Positions 20,856-31,383 of a stretch of DNA of 64,000 nucleotides are shown here, piece after piece. Both the position numbers and the translations under genes were made by a program. A model generated the notes under the pieces. It saw only the letters and a program-made list of their open reading frames with translations. It had not been told where the DNA came from and made no database searches. The DNA lies in NCBI GenBank assembly GCA_001770855.1, contig MESE01000096.1, forward strand, positions 248,001 through 312,000, read 5' to 3'. The DNA is from Burkholderiales bacterium RIFCSPLOWO2_02_FULL_57_36 (GTDB taxonomy: Bacteria > Pseudomonadota > Gammaproteobacteria > Burkholderiales > Burkholderiaceae_D). Position 1 is the first letter of the stretch; the number at the start of each line of letters is the position of its first letter.

Positions 20856-20988
20856 AATTATGAGATTTAGGCTGGGCGTGTGAGGACCGGCATGTTTCCT
20901 GTATTGGCGCTTTCGTGCAGAAGCCGGACTTTAATCCTGAACTACCCGCCGTAAGCGGTCCGAATTATCTCACACCCTACGCATCGAA

Positions 20989-21696
20989 TCAATTCGCCGC
21001 TACGGCGCGCCAGATACAACTGCCCCTGACTTCCTTGTCGAGACTTTTCAAGATCACTTCATGTTCGACAAGTTCGTCAGCGGCTGCGGTCAACACGATA
21101 ATCTCGGGCAGAGGCATTGCATCGGCCTTGCCGCCGGAGGAAGCATCGTCGTCCACCTCAAGATCAATGGTAAGACTATTTTGGCCACGGGTCATCGCCA
21201 GATAGACTTCCGCCAGCAATTCCGCATCGAGCAACGCGCCATGCAGCGCACGGTGCGCATTGGATACACCATACCGGTCGCATAGCGCATCGAGTGAATT
21301 GCGTTTGCCGGGATGCATTTCCTTGGCCTGTACCAATGTGTCGGTGATCTTGCCGACCTGCTCCGCAAAGCACGGAATACTCAGCCTCCGGAATTCGGCA
21401 TCCAGAAATCCAACATCGAATGGCGCATTATGAATGATGATTTCCGCGCCGCCGACGTAATCGCGCAATTCATCGGCAATCTCCACGAACTTCGGTTTGT
21501 CGCTAAGAAATTCGGTAGTTAATCCATGAACGGCAAGCGCGCCCTCTTCCGAGTCGCGCTCCGGATTGATGTATACATGAAAATTATTGCCGGTCAATCG
21601 GCGGTTGACCAATTCCACGCAACCGATTTCAATGATGCGGTCGCCGGAGCGGGGATTCAAGCCGGTGGTTTCGGTGTCGAGAACTATTTGTCGCAT
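20989..21696 (-). CDS. dnaQ: DNA polymerase III epsilon subunit (proofreading exonuclease)
   Basis: 3'-5' exonuclease of the replicative polymerase. ExoI is VLDTETTGLNP near residue 5, ExoII is HNAPFDVGFLD, and ExoIII is HRALHGALLDAELLA, with the catalytic acidic residues and His present. 235 residues is normal. The open frame extends upstream into the RND gene, but the Met at 21696 starts the conserved domain and begins one base after the RND stop. The C-terminal tail probably contacts the alpha subunit. The usual partner rnhA is 4.4 kb away on the same strand. Confidence 0.95.
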   Translation of the reverse strand: MRQIVLDTETTGLNPRSGDRIIEIGCVELVNRRLTGNNFHVYINPERDSEEGALAVHGLTTEFLSDKPKFVEIADELRDYVGGAEIIIHNAPFDVGFLDAEFRRLSIPCFAEQVGKITDTLVQAKEMHPGKRNSLDALCDRYGVSNAHRALHGALLDAELLAEVYLAMTRGQNSLTIDLEVDDDASSGGKADAMPLPEIIVLTAAADELVEHEVILKSLDKEVRGSCIWRAVAAN

Positions 21697-21697
21697 G

Positions 21698-24600
21698 TTA
21701 AGAATGTGCAGTCGCTGGTTTGTCCGGTGCATTCGCAACGGAAATGGTATGAGCTTTTTCGCGGGCAAAGAAAGTATAAACGGTCGGTACGACAAACAAC
21801 GTCAGCAAAGTGCCGAGCGTCATGCCGCCGACGATAACCCATCCGATTTGAATGCGCGATTCGGAACCTGCGCCAGTGGCCAATGCAAGCGGCAAGGCAC
21901 CCAATACCATTGCGCCGGTGGTCATCAGGATCGGGCGCAGGCGCAATACCGCAGCCTCGACGATCGCTTCGTGAATCGGTTTTCCCTGTTCACGTAACTG
22001 ATTGGTGAATTCGACGATCAGGATGCCGTGCTTGGTAATCAGGCCGACCAGCGTAATCAAGCCGATCTGGCTGTACACATTGAGCGTGCCTCCACTCATT
22101 TGCAAGGCCGCGAGCGCACCGGCCATCGACAACGGCACGGTCAGCATGATGATCAGCGGATCGACAAAGCTTTCGAACTGCGCCGCCAGCACCAGGTAAA
22201 TAAATGCCAGCGCCAGCACGAAAGTCAACACCAGGCTGCCGCTGGAAGACCTGTATTCGCGCGACGATCCGGAAAGATCGGTGGCATAGCCCTGCTTGAG
22301 TATTCTTTGCGCGGTAGCCTCCATGAAGTCGAGCGCTTCGCCTTGGGTATACCCATTGATCAGGTTGGCGGAAATAGTCACGGCGCGACGCTGTGCAAAG
22401 TGATTCAATTCACGCGGGGCCACGGTTTCCCGCACGGTCAGCAAGCTTGCCAGCGGAATCATCTGATCGTTTTTACCGCGCACGAAAATATTGTTGATTT
22501 CCTGCGGCGACTCGCGCTCGCCCTTTTCGATCTGCACCATAACGTCATACTGGTCCCCCTCCTTTTTGAAGCGGGTGACGTTACGTCCGCCGAGCATGGT
22601 TTCAAGCACTCTGCCGACGGTCTCGATCTGCACCCCGGCATCGGCCGCCTTTTCGCGGTCGACTTGCACACTAACCTGCGGGGTATTCAAGCGCAAGTCG
22701 GTGTCGATATTGGCCAGGCCCGGATTTTTACCCGCTTCGGCAACAATCTGCTGTGCCGCTTTTTGCAGTTCGGCATAAGAATCGTTGGTAAGCACCACCA
22801 GGCTGACCGGGCGTTCGCGAGCGGATTGTCCAAGCGACGGCGGTGCGTTCGGAAAAGCCAGCACGCCCGGAATTTGCGCCATTTTCGGCTGCAATTCCTT
22901 GATTATTTCCAGCGTGCTGCGCTCTCGCTTGGACCAGTCGACGGTGCGAATGAATGCAACGCCACGCTCGGCGGTAGGCGAACCGGAAATGATGAATGCC
23001 CGGTCAATTTCCCTAACGCCGGCAATAATTTCTTCCACCTGTTTTGCATATTTTTCGGTATATGCCAGCGAAGCGCCATCCGGCCCTCCCATCGATGCAA
23101 AAATTACGCCTCGGTCTTCAATCGGCGAAAGTTCCTTTTTCATGCTGGTGCCAAGCAGGACCAGCGCGACGATGGTAATCAGGTACACGAGAACCACGGC
23201 CCAGCGCGCATTCAGCGTCGCATTCAAGAGCCGGCTATAGCCGCGGGTAATTCCATTCAACACGTTTTCGATGGCGCGATACATCACGCCATGCTCTTTC
23301 TGATGCTTCAACATGACCGAACACATCATCGGCGACAGGGTCAGGGCGACAAAGCCCGACACGATCACCGCGCCTGCGAGCGTCAATGCGAATTCGGCGA
23401 ACAGGCGGCCGGTGCGTCCGGGCGTGAATGCAACCGGCGCATACACGGCCGCCAGCGTCATCGTCATCGCCACCACCGCAAAGCCGATTTCCTTGGCGCC
23501 TTTCAGCGCCGCCTGGAACGGCTTCATGCCGTTTTCAATATGCCGGTAGATGTTTTCCAGCATTACGATCGCATCGTCGACGACCAGGCCGATCGCAAGC
23601 ACCAGTGCCAGCAAAGTGAGGGTGTTGATCGAGAAACCGGCAAGCGACATGATGGCGAACGCACCGACCAGCGAAACCGGAATTGTTACGAGCGGAATGA
23701 GCGAGGCGCGGAACGAACGCAGGAACACAAAAATCACCAGCGCCACCAGGATCACGGATTCGGCGATGGTCATGTAAACCGATTGGATCGAACGCTCGAT
23801 GAACAAGGTGGTATCGTTGGACACGGCGATCGAGATGCCTTGCTCCTTCAATTCCTCATTGAGCTTTGGAATCTCCGCTTTCACATACTTCGCGAGCTCC
23901 AGCGGGTTGGCCGTGGCTTGCCGGATCACGCCAAGCGCGACCGCATTCTGCCCATTGAAGCGCACTGACGTGCGTTCCAGCGCCGGCCCCAACTCGACCC
24001 GGGCCACATCCTTGATCCGCACCGCATAGCCGTTGACGCTGCGCACGATGATATTTTCAAATTCGCTGACTTCGGTCAGATCCGTCTGCGACACCACGGA
24101 GAATTCACGCTGGCTCGATTCGATCCGGCCTGCCGGCACTTCGATATTCTGCTTTCGCAACGCATCTTCGACATCCGACGGCGCCAGGCTTTGCGATGCA
24201 AGCTTGTTTCGATCGAGCCAGATACGCATCGCGTACTTGCGTTCGCCGTAGATGCGCACATCCGCGGCACCCGGCAGCAATTGCAGCCGCGGCTTGACGA
24301 TCCGGTTGGCGACGTCGGTCAGTTCCATCGGCGACAACAGGTTACTGGAAAAAGAAAGCGAGATGGTCGGGCTGGCATCCGCTTCCACTTTTGCAATCAC
24401 CGGTTCTTCGATTGTCTGCGGCAGCTTGGAGCGCACGCGGGACACCCGGTCACGCACATCGTTGGCGCCCGAATCCGGATCCTTTTCAAGACGGAAGCGC
24501 ACTGTGATCTGGCTTTGTTCGGCGCGTGAGATCGAGCTCAGCATATCGATGCCGTCGATGCCGGCAAGCGAATCCTCCATCGGCTTGGTGATCTGCGATT

Positions 24601-24778
24601 CGACCACTTCGGAACTTGCGCCCGGATAGCGGGTATTGACAGTCACTACCGGTTCATCGATTTTCGGGTATTCGCGCACCGCCAGCTTGCTGTAGGAAAC
24701 CAGTCCGATCAGCACGATGATCAGCGACATCACCGTGGCGAACACGGGACGCCGTATGCAAATGTCGGATAAAACCAT
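21698..24778 (-). CDS. RND efflux transporter, inner-membrane HAE1-type subunit
   Basis: Proton-driven multidrug-type transporter of 1026 residues. It starts with the family signature LSDICIRRPVFATVMSL, has the twelve-helix layout with two large periplasmic loops, and carries the TM4 proton-relay motif ALVLAIGLVVDDAIVMLEN. Similarity looks closest to MdtB/MexF-like members. The adaptor gene lies 12 bases upstream in the same direction. No outer-membrane factor gene accompanies the pair, so it may share a TolC/OprM elsewhere. Substrate unknown. Confidence 0.93.
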   Translation of the reverse strand: MVLSDICIRRPVFATVMSLIIVLIGLVSYSKLAVREYPKIDEPVVTVNTRYPGASSEVVESQITKPMEDSLAGIDGIDMLSSISRAEQSQITVRFRLEKDPDSGANDVRDRVSRVRSKLPQTIEEPVIAKVEADASPTISLSFSSNLLSPMELTDVANRIVKPRLQLLPGAADVRIYGERKYAMRIWLDRNKLASQSLAPSDVEDALRKQNIEVPAGRIESSQREFSVVSQTDLTEVSEFENIIVRSVNGYAVRIKDVARVELGPALERTSVRFNGQNAVALGVIRQATANPLELAKYVKAEIPKLNEELKEQGISIAVSNDTTLFIERSIQSVYMTIAESVILVALVIFVFLRSFRASLIPLVTIPVSLVGAFAIMSLAGFSINTLTLLALVLAIGLVVDDAIVMLENIYRHIENGMKPFQAALKGAKEIGFAVVAMTMTLAAVYAPVAFTPGRTGRLFAEFALTLAGAVIVSGFVALTLSPMMCSVMLKHQKEHGVMYRAIENVLNGITRGYSRLLNATLNARWAVVLVYLITIVALVLLGTSMKKELSPIEDRGVIFASMGGPDGASLAYTEKYAKQVEEIIAGVREIDRAFIISGSPTAERGVAFIRTVDWSKRERSTLEIIKELQPKMAQIPGVLAFPNAPPSLGQSARERPVSLVVLTNDSYAELQKAAQQIVAEAGKNPGLANIDTDLRLNTPQVSVQVDREKAADAGVQIETVGRVLETMLGGRNVTRFKKEGDQYDVMVQIEKGERESPQEINNIFVRGKNDQMIPLASLLTVRETVAPRELNHFAQRRAVTISANLINGYTQGEALDFMEATAQRILKQGYATDLSGSSREYRSSSGSLVLTFVLALAFIYLVLAAQFESFVDPLIIMLTVPLSMAGALAALQMSGGTLNVYSQIGLITLVGLITKHGILIVEFTNQLREQGKPIHEAIVEAAVLRLRPILMTTGAMVLGALPLALATGAGSESRIQIGWVIVGGMTLGTLLTLFVVPTVYTFFAREKAHTISVANAPDKPATAHS

Positions 24779-24790
24779 GACAGGCTCCGG

Positions 24791-26005
24791 TTATTTCCTG
24801 GCGACAGCCATTGCGCCGCCGTTGCCGGCTACCGGACTGCCTCCGGAAGGCTGTTGTCCGTTACCGCTTTGCCCGCCCCCCTGCACGATACGCACCGGCG
24901 CGCCGTCTTCCTTGAGGCGCATTTGACCGGCTGTTACGACGGTGTCGCCTATGCGCAGACCGTCGGTTATCTCTACCTTTGCGGCGCGCCGCAGGCCTGT
25001 CCTGACCTCTATGCGCTGCGCTCTTGCATCCACTATTTTCCAGACCGTGTTCTTGTTTCCGATCGGTACAATCGCTTCCTCCGGAATCACCATCGCATTT
25101 TCACGTTCATCAAGAATCAGTCTTACGCGAGCAAACATTCCCGGTTTGAGTTTGCCCGCCGGATTTGCAACGCGGCCGCGCAATAGCGCCGACCTGCCGG
25201 CGCTGTCAATCTGCGGATCGATGGCATCGACTTGCGCGCGAAATTCCTTGCCGGGCAATGCGTCCACCAGGATTTCAATCGCCTGGCCTTTTTGTATTCG
25301 ATCGATGAATTTTTCCGGCACGCGGAAATCGACTTTTACACTCGATATGTCTTCCAGATTGACCAGATCCGCGCCGTCCTTCACGTAGTCGCCCACGCTG
25401 ACGGTGCGTATGCCCACGGTTCCGGAAAACGGCGCCTTGATCTCGAACTTGGAAAGGCGCGCCTGCGCCAGCGCGAGCCTGGCTTCCAGTACCTGTACAT
25501 TAACCGCGGATTCTTCCTTGACGCGCTCGGCAATGAATTTTTGCTGTGCGAGTTCGGCATTGCGCTTGAAATTCGTTTTGGCGATGCTGAGTTCGGCTTG
25601 CGCCTGCTGCACTTCGGCCTGATTGACCGCTGCATCCAATGCGATCAGGACCTGGCCCTTTTGTACCGTCTGGCCGTCCGAGAAATTGAGTCTGGTAATG
25701 CGTCCGGCCACTTCCGGACGCAGCATCACCGATTGGTTCGACTGGATCGCGCCCGCGGCATTGATTTCATCCTGCAATTTCATTCCTATGACTTTGGCGA
25801 CTTCCACAGTCACTTCCTTGCCTGTGGTTGCCACGCCACGGGCTTTTTTGTCGTGCGCGGAAGAACCCGGGACGGCTGCCGCGCTTGATGTTTTTTCGAG
25901 AGGCGCCTGCGGAGCACGCTGTGCAAAGTAGGCAACTGTGCCCAATCCGACGATGCCGATCGCGGCGACTGCAGGATAAAGCAATTTCCGGAAATTCATC
26001 GTCAT
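24791..26005 (-). CDS. RND efflux periplasmic adaptor (membrane fusion protein)
   Basis: 404 residues. An N-terminal membrane anchor (about 7-29) is followed by a low-complexity linker, a lipoyl-type half (LRPEVAGRITRLNFSDGQTVQKGQ), an alpha-hairpin (about 125-180), the second lipoyl half (FEIKAPFSGTVGIRTVSVGDYV), and beta-barrel and membrane-proximal domains. The Gly/Gln-rich C-terminus is disordered. It would link the RND pump just downstream to an outer-membrane channel. Upstream lies rnhA, 69 bases away. Confidence 0.93.
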   Translation of the reverse strand: MTMNFRKLLYPAVAAIGIVGLGTVAYFAQRAPQAPLEKTSSAAAVPGSSAHDKKARGVATTGKEVTVEVAKVIGMKLQDEINAAGAIQSNQSVMLRPEVAGRITRLNFSDGQTVQKGQVLIALDAAVNQAEVQQAQAELSIAKTNFKRNAELAQQKFIAERVKEESAVNVQVLEARLALAQARLSKFEIKAPFSGTVGIRTVSVGDYVKDGADLVNLEDISSVKVDFRVPEKFIDRIQKGQAIEILVDALPGKEFRAQVDAIDPQIDSAGRSALLRGRVANPAGKLKPGMFARVRLILDERENAMVIPEEAIVPIGNKNTVWKIVDARAQRIEVRTGLRRAAKVEITDGLRIGDTVVTAGQMRLKEDGAPVRIVQGGGQSGNGQQPSGGSPVAGNGGAMAVARK

Positions 26006-26074
26006 TTATCTGTAAATGGAAAGAGGCGCCAGCACCTGCATGAACTGGGCGAATGTAACATAATCCAATTGCCT

Positions 26075-26515
26075 CTATGCTCGCGCCACGGATTCCACGC
26101 CGAGATTGGCAAGCTGATCGGCACGCTCGTTGCCGGCATGTCCGTTATGGCCCCTGACCCAGCGCCATTGCACTTGATGCCTGGCTTGCGCGGCATCCAG
26201 CGCCTGCCATAAATCGGCATTCTTGACAGGCTCCCTGGCCGACGTTTTCCAGCCGCGCGCCTTCCAGCCGTGAATCCATTCACTGATGCCTTTTTGCACA
26301 TACTGACTATCGGTATGCACCACCACCTCGCACGGCCGCGTCAACGCGGACAATGCTTCAATGACCGCTTTCAATTCCATGCGGTTGTTGGTGGTATTGC
26401 TCTCGCCGCCGAAGATTTCCTTTTCGTGGCCGTTGGTGACCAGCCATGCGCCCCATCCGCCGGGCCCGGGATTTCCCTTGCAGGCGCCGTCGGTAAAAAT
26501 ATCAACTTTGTCCAT
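26075..26515 (-). CDS. rnhA: Ribonuclease HI
   Basis: Removes RNA from RNA-DNA hybrids. 146 residues with catalytic acidic residues visible as Asp9 ([14 protein letters not shown]), Glu47 ([13 protein letters not shown]) and Asp69 (VHTDSQYV), and the basic handle region with GWKARGWKT. The last part of the upstream methyltransferase gene overlaps its start by 14 bases, indicating co-transcription. Confidence 0.97.
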   Translation of the reverse strand: MDKVDIFTDGACKGNPGPGGWGAWLVTNGHEKEIFGGESNTTNNRMELKAVIEALSALTRPCEVVVHTDSQYVQKGISEWIHGWKARGWKTSAREPVKNADLWQALDAAQARHQVQWRWVRGHNGHAGNERADQLANLGVESVARA

Positions 26516-27284
26516 GCTTCTTTTCGTGTCTATTAACTTTGTTCGTGGCCACCGCGCCGCGCGCTACTTTTGCCGTTTGCCTGGACCACGCCGGCCCGAT
26601 CAAACGCATCCCTTTGACCCGCTTGATCGCCTGTACAACATAAACCGCACCCAGGTATGGCCACCACCGATTTCCCGCTTGTTCCATGAACAAAAATCTG
26701 TCCAGCCACTTTTCAGTCGTGCACGGCGGAGCGTAGCAACCGAAATGTCCGTGATTGACTTCCATGTTCAGCAGTTTGAGCCAATCCTTGATGCGCGGCA
26801 CGCTGATGAATTCGCCGCCGCGAGGTAAAAAATGCGCGCCGATCAAGCGGCCCGCGCCTTGCCTCGCGCCCCACAGGCTGGCTGGATTGAATCCGCAGAC
26901 GATGACCTGGCCTTCCGGAATCAGCACTCGCTCGACCTCGCGCAACACTTGATGCGGCTCGGCAGCGAATTCAAGCACGTGCGGCAGCACCACCAGATCC
27001 AGGCTTTGCGATGCGAACGGCAACTCGGCAAAATCATGCACCATGACGATCGGCGCTTCTCCGCTTTGCGGCAGATGCGTATCGGTCAGCCATTTGTTCG
27101 GCATGCGGTTGGCTTCCAGCGCGTTGATTTGCGGCAGGCCGATCTGCACCGCATTGAACCCGAAAATGTCCGACGTCAGTGTATTGAGCCGCGCCTTTTC
27201 CCACTCCAGAACGTAACGCCCTGCCGGGCTGTCAAGCCAGGGGGCTAGCGCTATAATCGGTTTTTCCTGTGTCAACTGGTCCAT
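26502..27284 (-). CDS. SAM-dependent methyltransferase of the gloB-rnhA neighbourhood (YafS-like)
   Basis: 260 residues with a methyltransferase_11-type core: [19 protein letters not shown] as motif II/III and [21 protein letters not shown] as the post-II region; motif I is poorly conserved. The same type of gene sits between gloB and rnhA in many proteobacteria (yafS in E. coli). Substrate unknown. The basic C-terminal tail overlaps rnhA. Its start codon overlaps the divergent gloB start within CCATGG, so the leader for each gene lies inside the other. Confidence 0.85.
   Translation of the reverse strand: MDQLTQEKPIIALAPWLDSPAGRYVLEWEKARLNTLTSDIFGFNAVQIGLPQINALEANRMPNKWLTDTHLPQSGEAPIVMVHDFAELPFASQSLDLVVLPHVLEFAAEPHQVLREVERVLIPEGQVIVCGFNPASLWGARQGAGRLIGAHFLPRGGEFISVPRIKDWLKLLNMEVNHGHFGCYAPPCTTEKWLDRFLFMEQAGNRWWPYLGAVYVVQAIKRVKGMRLIGPAWSRQTAKVARGAVATNKVNRHEKKHGQS
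27229..27257 (+). promoter_or_regulatory. Predicted sigma-70 promoter for gloB, inside the methyltransferase gene
   Basis: CTGTCA (27229-27234), 17-base spacer, then a consensus TATAAT (27252-27257), placed about 25 bases before the gloB start. This region is coding for the divergent methyltransferase (residues 10-19), so the element is embedded in a gene. Confidence 0.6.
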
Positions 27285-28077
27285 GGATATGTCATCAAGT
27301 CATCAACTGAGTGTGTTGCCAATTCCCGCATTTGCCGATAACTATCTGTGGCTGATTCACGACGGCACACATGCCGTGGTGGTCGATCCGGGCAATGCAT
27401 CCCCGGTGTTGGCGGCGCTCGAAGCGCATCGACTTACCCTCGTTGCTATTTTACTGACACATCACCATGCTGACCATGTTGGCGGTGTGCCAAGTTTATT
27501 GCAAAGATTCAAGGTGCCGGTGTTCGGCCCGCGAACCGAAGCGATCAAGAATATCACTGTCCCGATGGCCGAGGGGGATCGCGCGCTCGTCCCGGAACTG
27601 AATCTCGCGCTGTCGGTGCTCGATGTGCCCGGCCACACGCGTGGTCATATTGCCTATGTTGCCGCACCCCAAGGATGGCTATTCTGCGGCGATACCTTGT
27701 TTGCCGGCGGCTGCGGACGCCTGTTCGAAGGGACGCCGGAGCAAATGATTGCTTCGTTACATAAACTCGCGGCATTGCCGGACGCGACGCAAGTTTTTTG
27801 CGCACATGAATATACCTTGTCCAACCTGCGCTTCGCGATAGAAGTGGAACCATCGAACGACGCGATACATACCCGGATTCAGTCCGAGCAAATCAAGCGC
27901 GATCGCGGCAAACCAACTGTGCCGTCGACGATTGGACTGGAAAAGCTGACCAATCCTTTCCTGCGCTACCGGGAACCGGCGATTGTCGATTCCCTAATAT
28001 CCACGGGACGCATCGAGCAAGGCGAACCGGTGGCGGCCTTTGCCGCATTGCGGGAATGGAAAAATTCTTTCCGTTAA
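27283..28077 (+). CDS. gloB: Hydroxyacylglutathione hydrolase (glyoxalase II)
   Basis: Hydrolyses S-D-lactoylglutathione to D-lactate and glutathione, completing methylglyoxal detoxification. The metallo-beta-lactamase fold has the dinuclear metal motif [10 protein letters not shown], later ligands in [29 protein letters not shown] and [14 protein letters not shown], and the glutathione-binding C-terminal domain (NPFLRYREP). 264 residues is usual. The start could also be the ATG at 27289, two codons later. mltD follows in the same direction, as in E. coli where the two genes are neighbours. Confidence 0.95.
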   Translation: MDMSSSHQLSVLPIPAFADNYLWLIHDGTHAVVVDPGNASPVLAALEAHRLTLVAILLTHHHADHVGGVPSLLQRFKVPVFGPRTEAIKNITVPMAEGDRALVPELNLALSVLDVPGHTRGHIAYVAAPQGWLFCGDTLFAGGCGRLFEGTPEQMIASLHKLAALPDATQVFCAHEYTLSNLRFAIEVEPSNDAIHTRIQSEQIKRDRGKPTVPSTIGLEKLTNPFLRYREPAIVDSLISTGRIEQGEPVAAFAALREWKNSFR

Positions 28078-28128
28078 TACATTGATCGTAAAACAAGCTT
28101 GCGGTTTCTCAAGTAAGTGTAACTTTTC

Positions 28129-28158
28129 TTGACGTAATGAAAGGGCGTTACGTACACT
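28129..28158 (+). promoter_or_regulatory. Predicted sigma-70 promoter for mltD
   Basis: TTGACG (28129-28134), an 18-base spacer and TACACT (28153-28158), about 60 bases before the mltD start in the 142-base gap after gloB. This suggests mltD has its own promoter. Confidence 0.55.
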
Positions 28159-28219
28159 CAACATCCTACCTTCCTTAAACTACCGGCTGATCGTGGGTCG
28201 GTAAAAGCAAAAACAACCC

Positions 28220-29758
28220 ATGTATCAGATCAAGCTGAAGAAGCTAGTTTGCGCAGCGCTATTGTCGATCGCTGCTCCTGTCATGGTCCAGGCCAACGAC
28301 ATTTCGATTTTCCGCTATACCCCGATACAGCCGTTCGATCCGAATGATCCGATCATGCAGATCATCGCCATGGGCGAAGTCGATGTATGGGAACGCATTC
28401 GCCAGGGATTTGCGATTCCCGATCTGGACAATCCGTTGGTGACGACACAAACCACCTGGTACAGTTCCCGCCCGGATTACTTCAACCGCACGACGATGCG
28501 CGGGTCGCGCTATTTATTCTATGTAGTGCAAGAACTTGAAAAACGCGGCATGCCAACCGAACTGGCCTTGTTGCCGTTTATTGAATCGGCGTTCAATCCC
28601 CAAGCGCATTCAAGCGCGAAGGCCTCCGGCTTGTGGCAATTCATGCCTGCGACCGGTCTTTATTTCGACCTGAAGCAAAACGTGTTCAAAGACGAGCGGC
28701 GCGACGTGATCGCTTCGACGGATGCTGCATTGAGTTACCTGCAGAAATTGCATGGCATGTTCGGCGATTGGCATCTTGCGCTGGCTGCTTACAACTGGGG
28801 CGAAGGTTCGGTGCAACGTGCCTTGAAAAAAGCCAGGGCGGCGGGGACGCCTACCGATTTCAACGGCCTGTCGATCTACATGCCTGCGGAAACACGCAAT
28901 TACGTACCGAAACTGCAAGCGGTCAAGAACATCATTGCCGTGCCGGATCAATATGCCATTACCTTGCCCAAGGTCGAGAATCAGCCTTACTTCGTCACCA
29001 TCAAGAAGACTCGTGATATCGATGTCAAGATTGCCGCGCAACTTGCGGAGTTGCCGATGGAAGAATTCAAGGCACTGAATCCGCAATTCAATCGCCCGGT
29101 TATCACCGGCAGCTCGGATACCCAGATTTTGCTGCCGAAAGGCAATGCCGAAAAATTCAAGGAAAATCTTGCGAAGTGGGGCCGTACGCTTTCGTCATGG
29201 ACTGTGCACAAGATCACCAATGCACGGGAGCGGATTGAAACCATCGCCGCCAAATTCAAGACCACGCCGGAGGTGATTCGCGAGGCAAACAACATTCCGC
29301 CGAAGATGTCGCTCAGGGCGGGATCCACAATTCTCGTGCCGAAAGCGGAACATGCGGCTGAAACCAATATTTCTGCTTCAGTAGTAGACAACGCGACGAT
29401 GATGGTCGTGCCGGATGGATTGGAGAGCAAACGCATTCTTGTGAAGGTAGGCAAGAAAGACAGTCTTGCATCGATTGCCAGACGTCACAAGGTCAGCGTC
29501 GCCCAGATCAAGACATGGAACAACTTGAACCGCGACCGCATAACAGCAGGCCAGTCGCTGCAGTTGCATGTGCCTTATCGCGTCGCATCGGGCAAAAAAA
29601 CCACCCGGAAAAAACTGGCGACGAACAAATCGAAGAGTACATCGATCAAAGTCGCAAAAGCCGGTAAACCGAATAAGGTCCGGTCCGGCAAGGTCGTCAC
29701 CGCATCGACAAAGACAAAAACCGTTGTCGCATCGTCGTCGGCCAAAACGCCACGCTAA
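28220..29758 (+). CDS. mltD: Membrane-bound lytic murein transglycosylase D
   Basis: Cleaves peptidoglycan to 1,6-anhydro-muropeptides. Signal peptide at residues 1-25 (KLVCAALLSIAAPVMVQA). The SLT domain spans about 105-230, with catalytic Glu in LLPFIESAFNPQA and ASGLWQFMPATG, ALAAYNWGEGSV. Two LysM modules follow, at about 330-375 (WTVHKITNARERIETIAAKF) and 405-450. The last 60 residues are a Lys/Thr/Ser-rich basic tail, longer than in E. coli MltD. There is no obvious lipobox Cys, so it may be periplasmic rather than a lipoprotein. Confidence 0.93.
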   Translation: MYQIKLKKLVCAALLSIAAPVMVQANDISIFRYTPIQPFDPNDPIMQIIAMGEVDVWERIRQGFAIPDLDNPLVTTQTTWYSSRPDYFNRTTMRGSRYLFYVVQELEKRGMPTELALLPFIESAFNPQAHSSAKASGLWQFMPATGLYFDLKQNVFKDERRDVIASTDAALSYLQKLHGMFGDWHLALAAYNWGEGSVQRALKKARAAGTPTDFNGLSIYMPAETRNYVPKLQAVKNIIAVPDQYAITLPKVENQPYFVTIKKTRDIDVKIAAQLAELPMEEFKALNPQFNRPVITGSSDTQILLPKGNAEKFKENLAKWGRTLSSWTVHKITNARERIETIAAKFKTTPEVIREANNIPPKMSLRAGSTILVPKAEHAAETNISASVVDNATMMVVPDGLESKRILVKVGKKDSLASIARRHKVSVAQIKTWNNLNRDRITAGQSLQLHVPYRVASGKKTTRKKLATNKSKSTSIKVAKAGKPNKVRSGKVVTASTKTKTVVASSSAKTPR

Positions 29759-29793
29759 AACCCCCGACTCGGCAGGAAGCGGTTCGGCGTAAA

Positions 29794-31383
29794 TTACTCC
29801 TTGATCATTTCCGTTGAGTACGTCGAAGCCGCGAGCAGGCGTCTGGTATAGAGATGGACCGGCCGCGACAGCACCGATTCGGTCGATCCGCTCTCCACAA
29901 CCGCACCATCCTTCATCACCATGACCCGGTGCGCCATCGCGCGAATCACCGCCAGGTCGTGGCTGATGAACACATAGGCGATCCTGTATTTGCGCTGCAA
30001 GTCAGCGAGCAGTAGCAGCACTTGCTGCTGCACCGATACGTCAAGAGACGACGTCGGCTCATCAAGCAGGATCAGCTCGGGCTTCAACACCAGCGCCCTT
30101 GCAATCGCGATGCGCTGACGCTGGCCGCCGGAAAATTCGTGCGGATAGCGCGTCATCATGTCGGCGGACAGGCCGACTTCGGCCAAACCTTCGGCAACCG
30201 CCCTTCGCAGCCCGTCTCTGCCCAACTCCGGTTGATGCAGCGCCAGACCTTCTCCGACGATTTGCTCGATGGTCCGGCGCGGCGACAATGATGCGAACGG
30301 GTCCTGGAACACCACCTGCATTTTGGCGCGCAGCGGACGCAGTTCGGTGCTGGCCATATCGCTGATCGGATGCTTGCCGAATGCGATCCGCCCTTCGACT
30401 GTCGCCGAAGACAGGCGCAGCAATGCCATGCCCAAGGTTGATTTTCCGGAACCCGATTCACCGACGATACCGAGCGTCTCCGACGGCCTGAGCTCTAGAT
30501 CGACATTGTCGACCGCGACAAATTGTTTTTTTCTGAACCAGCCCTGCTTGATCCAGAAATTGCAGCGTATCCCGTCTCCCTTGAGCAATGGTTCATCGCT
30601 GCTTGCCTCGGTATTGACGATGCGATGCGGACGACTGGCCAACAGCTTGCGGGTGTACGGTTCGCGCGGCCGGGAAAACAAGTCGTGGGTCGCCGCCGTC
30701 TCGATCAACTTCCCTTGTTCCATCACGCCGACCCGGTCGGCAAAATGCCGCACCAGATTCAGGTCATGCGTAATCATCAGTACCGCCATGTTTTCTTCAC
30801 GCTGCAACTGATTCAGCAGTTCCAGAATCTGCACCTGGATCGTGACATCGAGTGCGGTGGTCGGTTCGTCGGCAATCAGCAGTTTCGGCTTGCACGCCAG
30901 CGCCATCGCAATCATCGCACGCTGGCGCTGTCCGCCGGACAACTGATGCGGATAGGCGAGCGCCCGGCGCGCCGGTTCGGGAATGCCGGTCTTGTCGAGC
31001 AGTTGCACGGTACGCTGCGCAGCAACCTTGCCGCTGAGACCCTCATGCAGCATCAGCACCTCGGCGATCTGGTTGCCGATCGTGTACAGGGGATTCAACG
31101 CAGTCATCGGTTCCTGAAAGATCATCGCGACGTCCTTGCCACGCACCTTGCGCATCGCGGCTTCCGATTTCTGCAGGATGTCCTGGCCTTCGAACAGGAT
31201 GCGCCCATGGTAATCCGCGTCATGACTCAGGCGCAGTATCGATAGCGCGGTAACAGTCTTGCCTGAACCCGATTCGCCGACCAGCGCGAATTTTTCACCC
31301 GGCTCGATGGAGAAGCTGACTTCGGTCACGACCTTCGATGCGCCGAATGCAATCTGCAAATTCTGGATATCGAGCAGACTCAT
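29794..31383 (-). CDS. yejF: YejF-type ABC transporter ATPase (two nucleotide-binding domains)
   Basis: 529 residues with two full ABC domains in one chain. Each has a Walker A (GESGSGKTV near residue 36; GESGSGKST near 310), a signature ([30 protein letters not shown]) and a Walker B ([24 protein letters not shown]), plus oligopeptide-type linkers between them. It powers the yejABE importer for oligopeptides and microcin C-like compounds. Its start overlaps the yejE stop by four bases. It converges on mltD. Confidence 0.93.
   Translation of the reverse strand: MSLLDIQNLQIAFGASKVVTEVSFSIEPGEKFALVGESGSGKTVTALSILRLSHDADYHGRILFEGQDILQKSEAAMRKVRGKDVAMIFQEPMTALNPLYTIGNQIAEVLMLHEGLSGKVAAQRTVQLLDKTGIPEPARRALAYPHQLSGGQRQRAMIAMALACKPKLLIADEPTTALDVTIQVQILELLNQLQREENMAVLMITHDLNLVRHFADRVGVMEQGKLIETAATHDLFSRPREPYTRKLLASRPHRIVNTEASSDEPLLKGDGIRCNFWIKQGWFRKKQFVAVDNVDLELRPSETLGIVGESGSGKSTLGMALLRLSSATVEGRIAFGKHPISDMASTELRPLRAKMQVVFQDPFASLSPRRTIEQIVGEGLALHQPELGRDGLRRAVAEGLAEVGLSADMMTRYPHEFSGGQRQRIAIARALVLKPELILLDEPTSSLDVSVQQQVLLLLADLQRKYRIAYVFISHDLAVIRAMAHRVMVMKDGAVVESGSTESVLSRPVHLYTRRLLAASTYSTEMIKE

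Noticed and set aside
22028..23968. 646-codon plus-strand open frame
   Set aside because: Exact antisense of the RND transporter gene; composition (Arg/His/Gln-rich) is that of a shadow frame.
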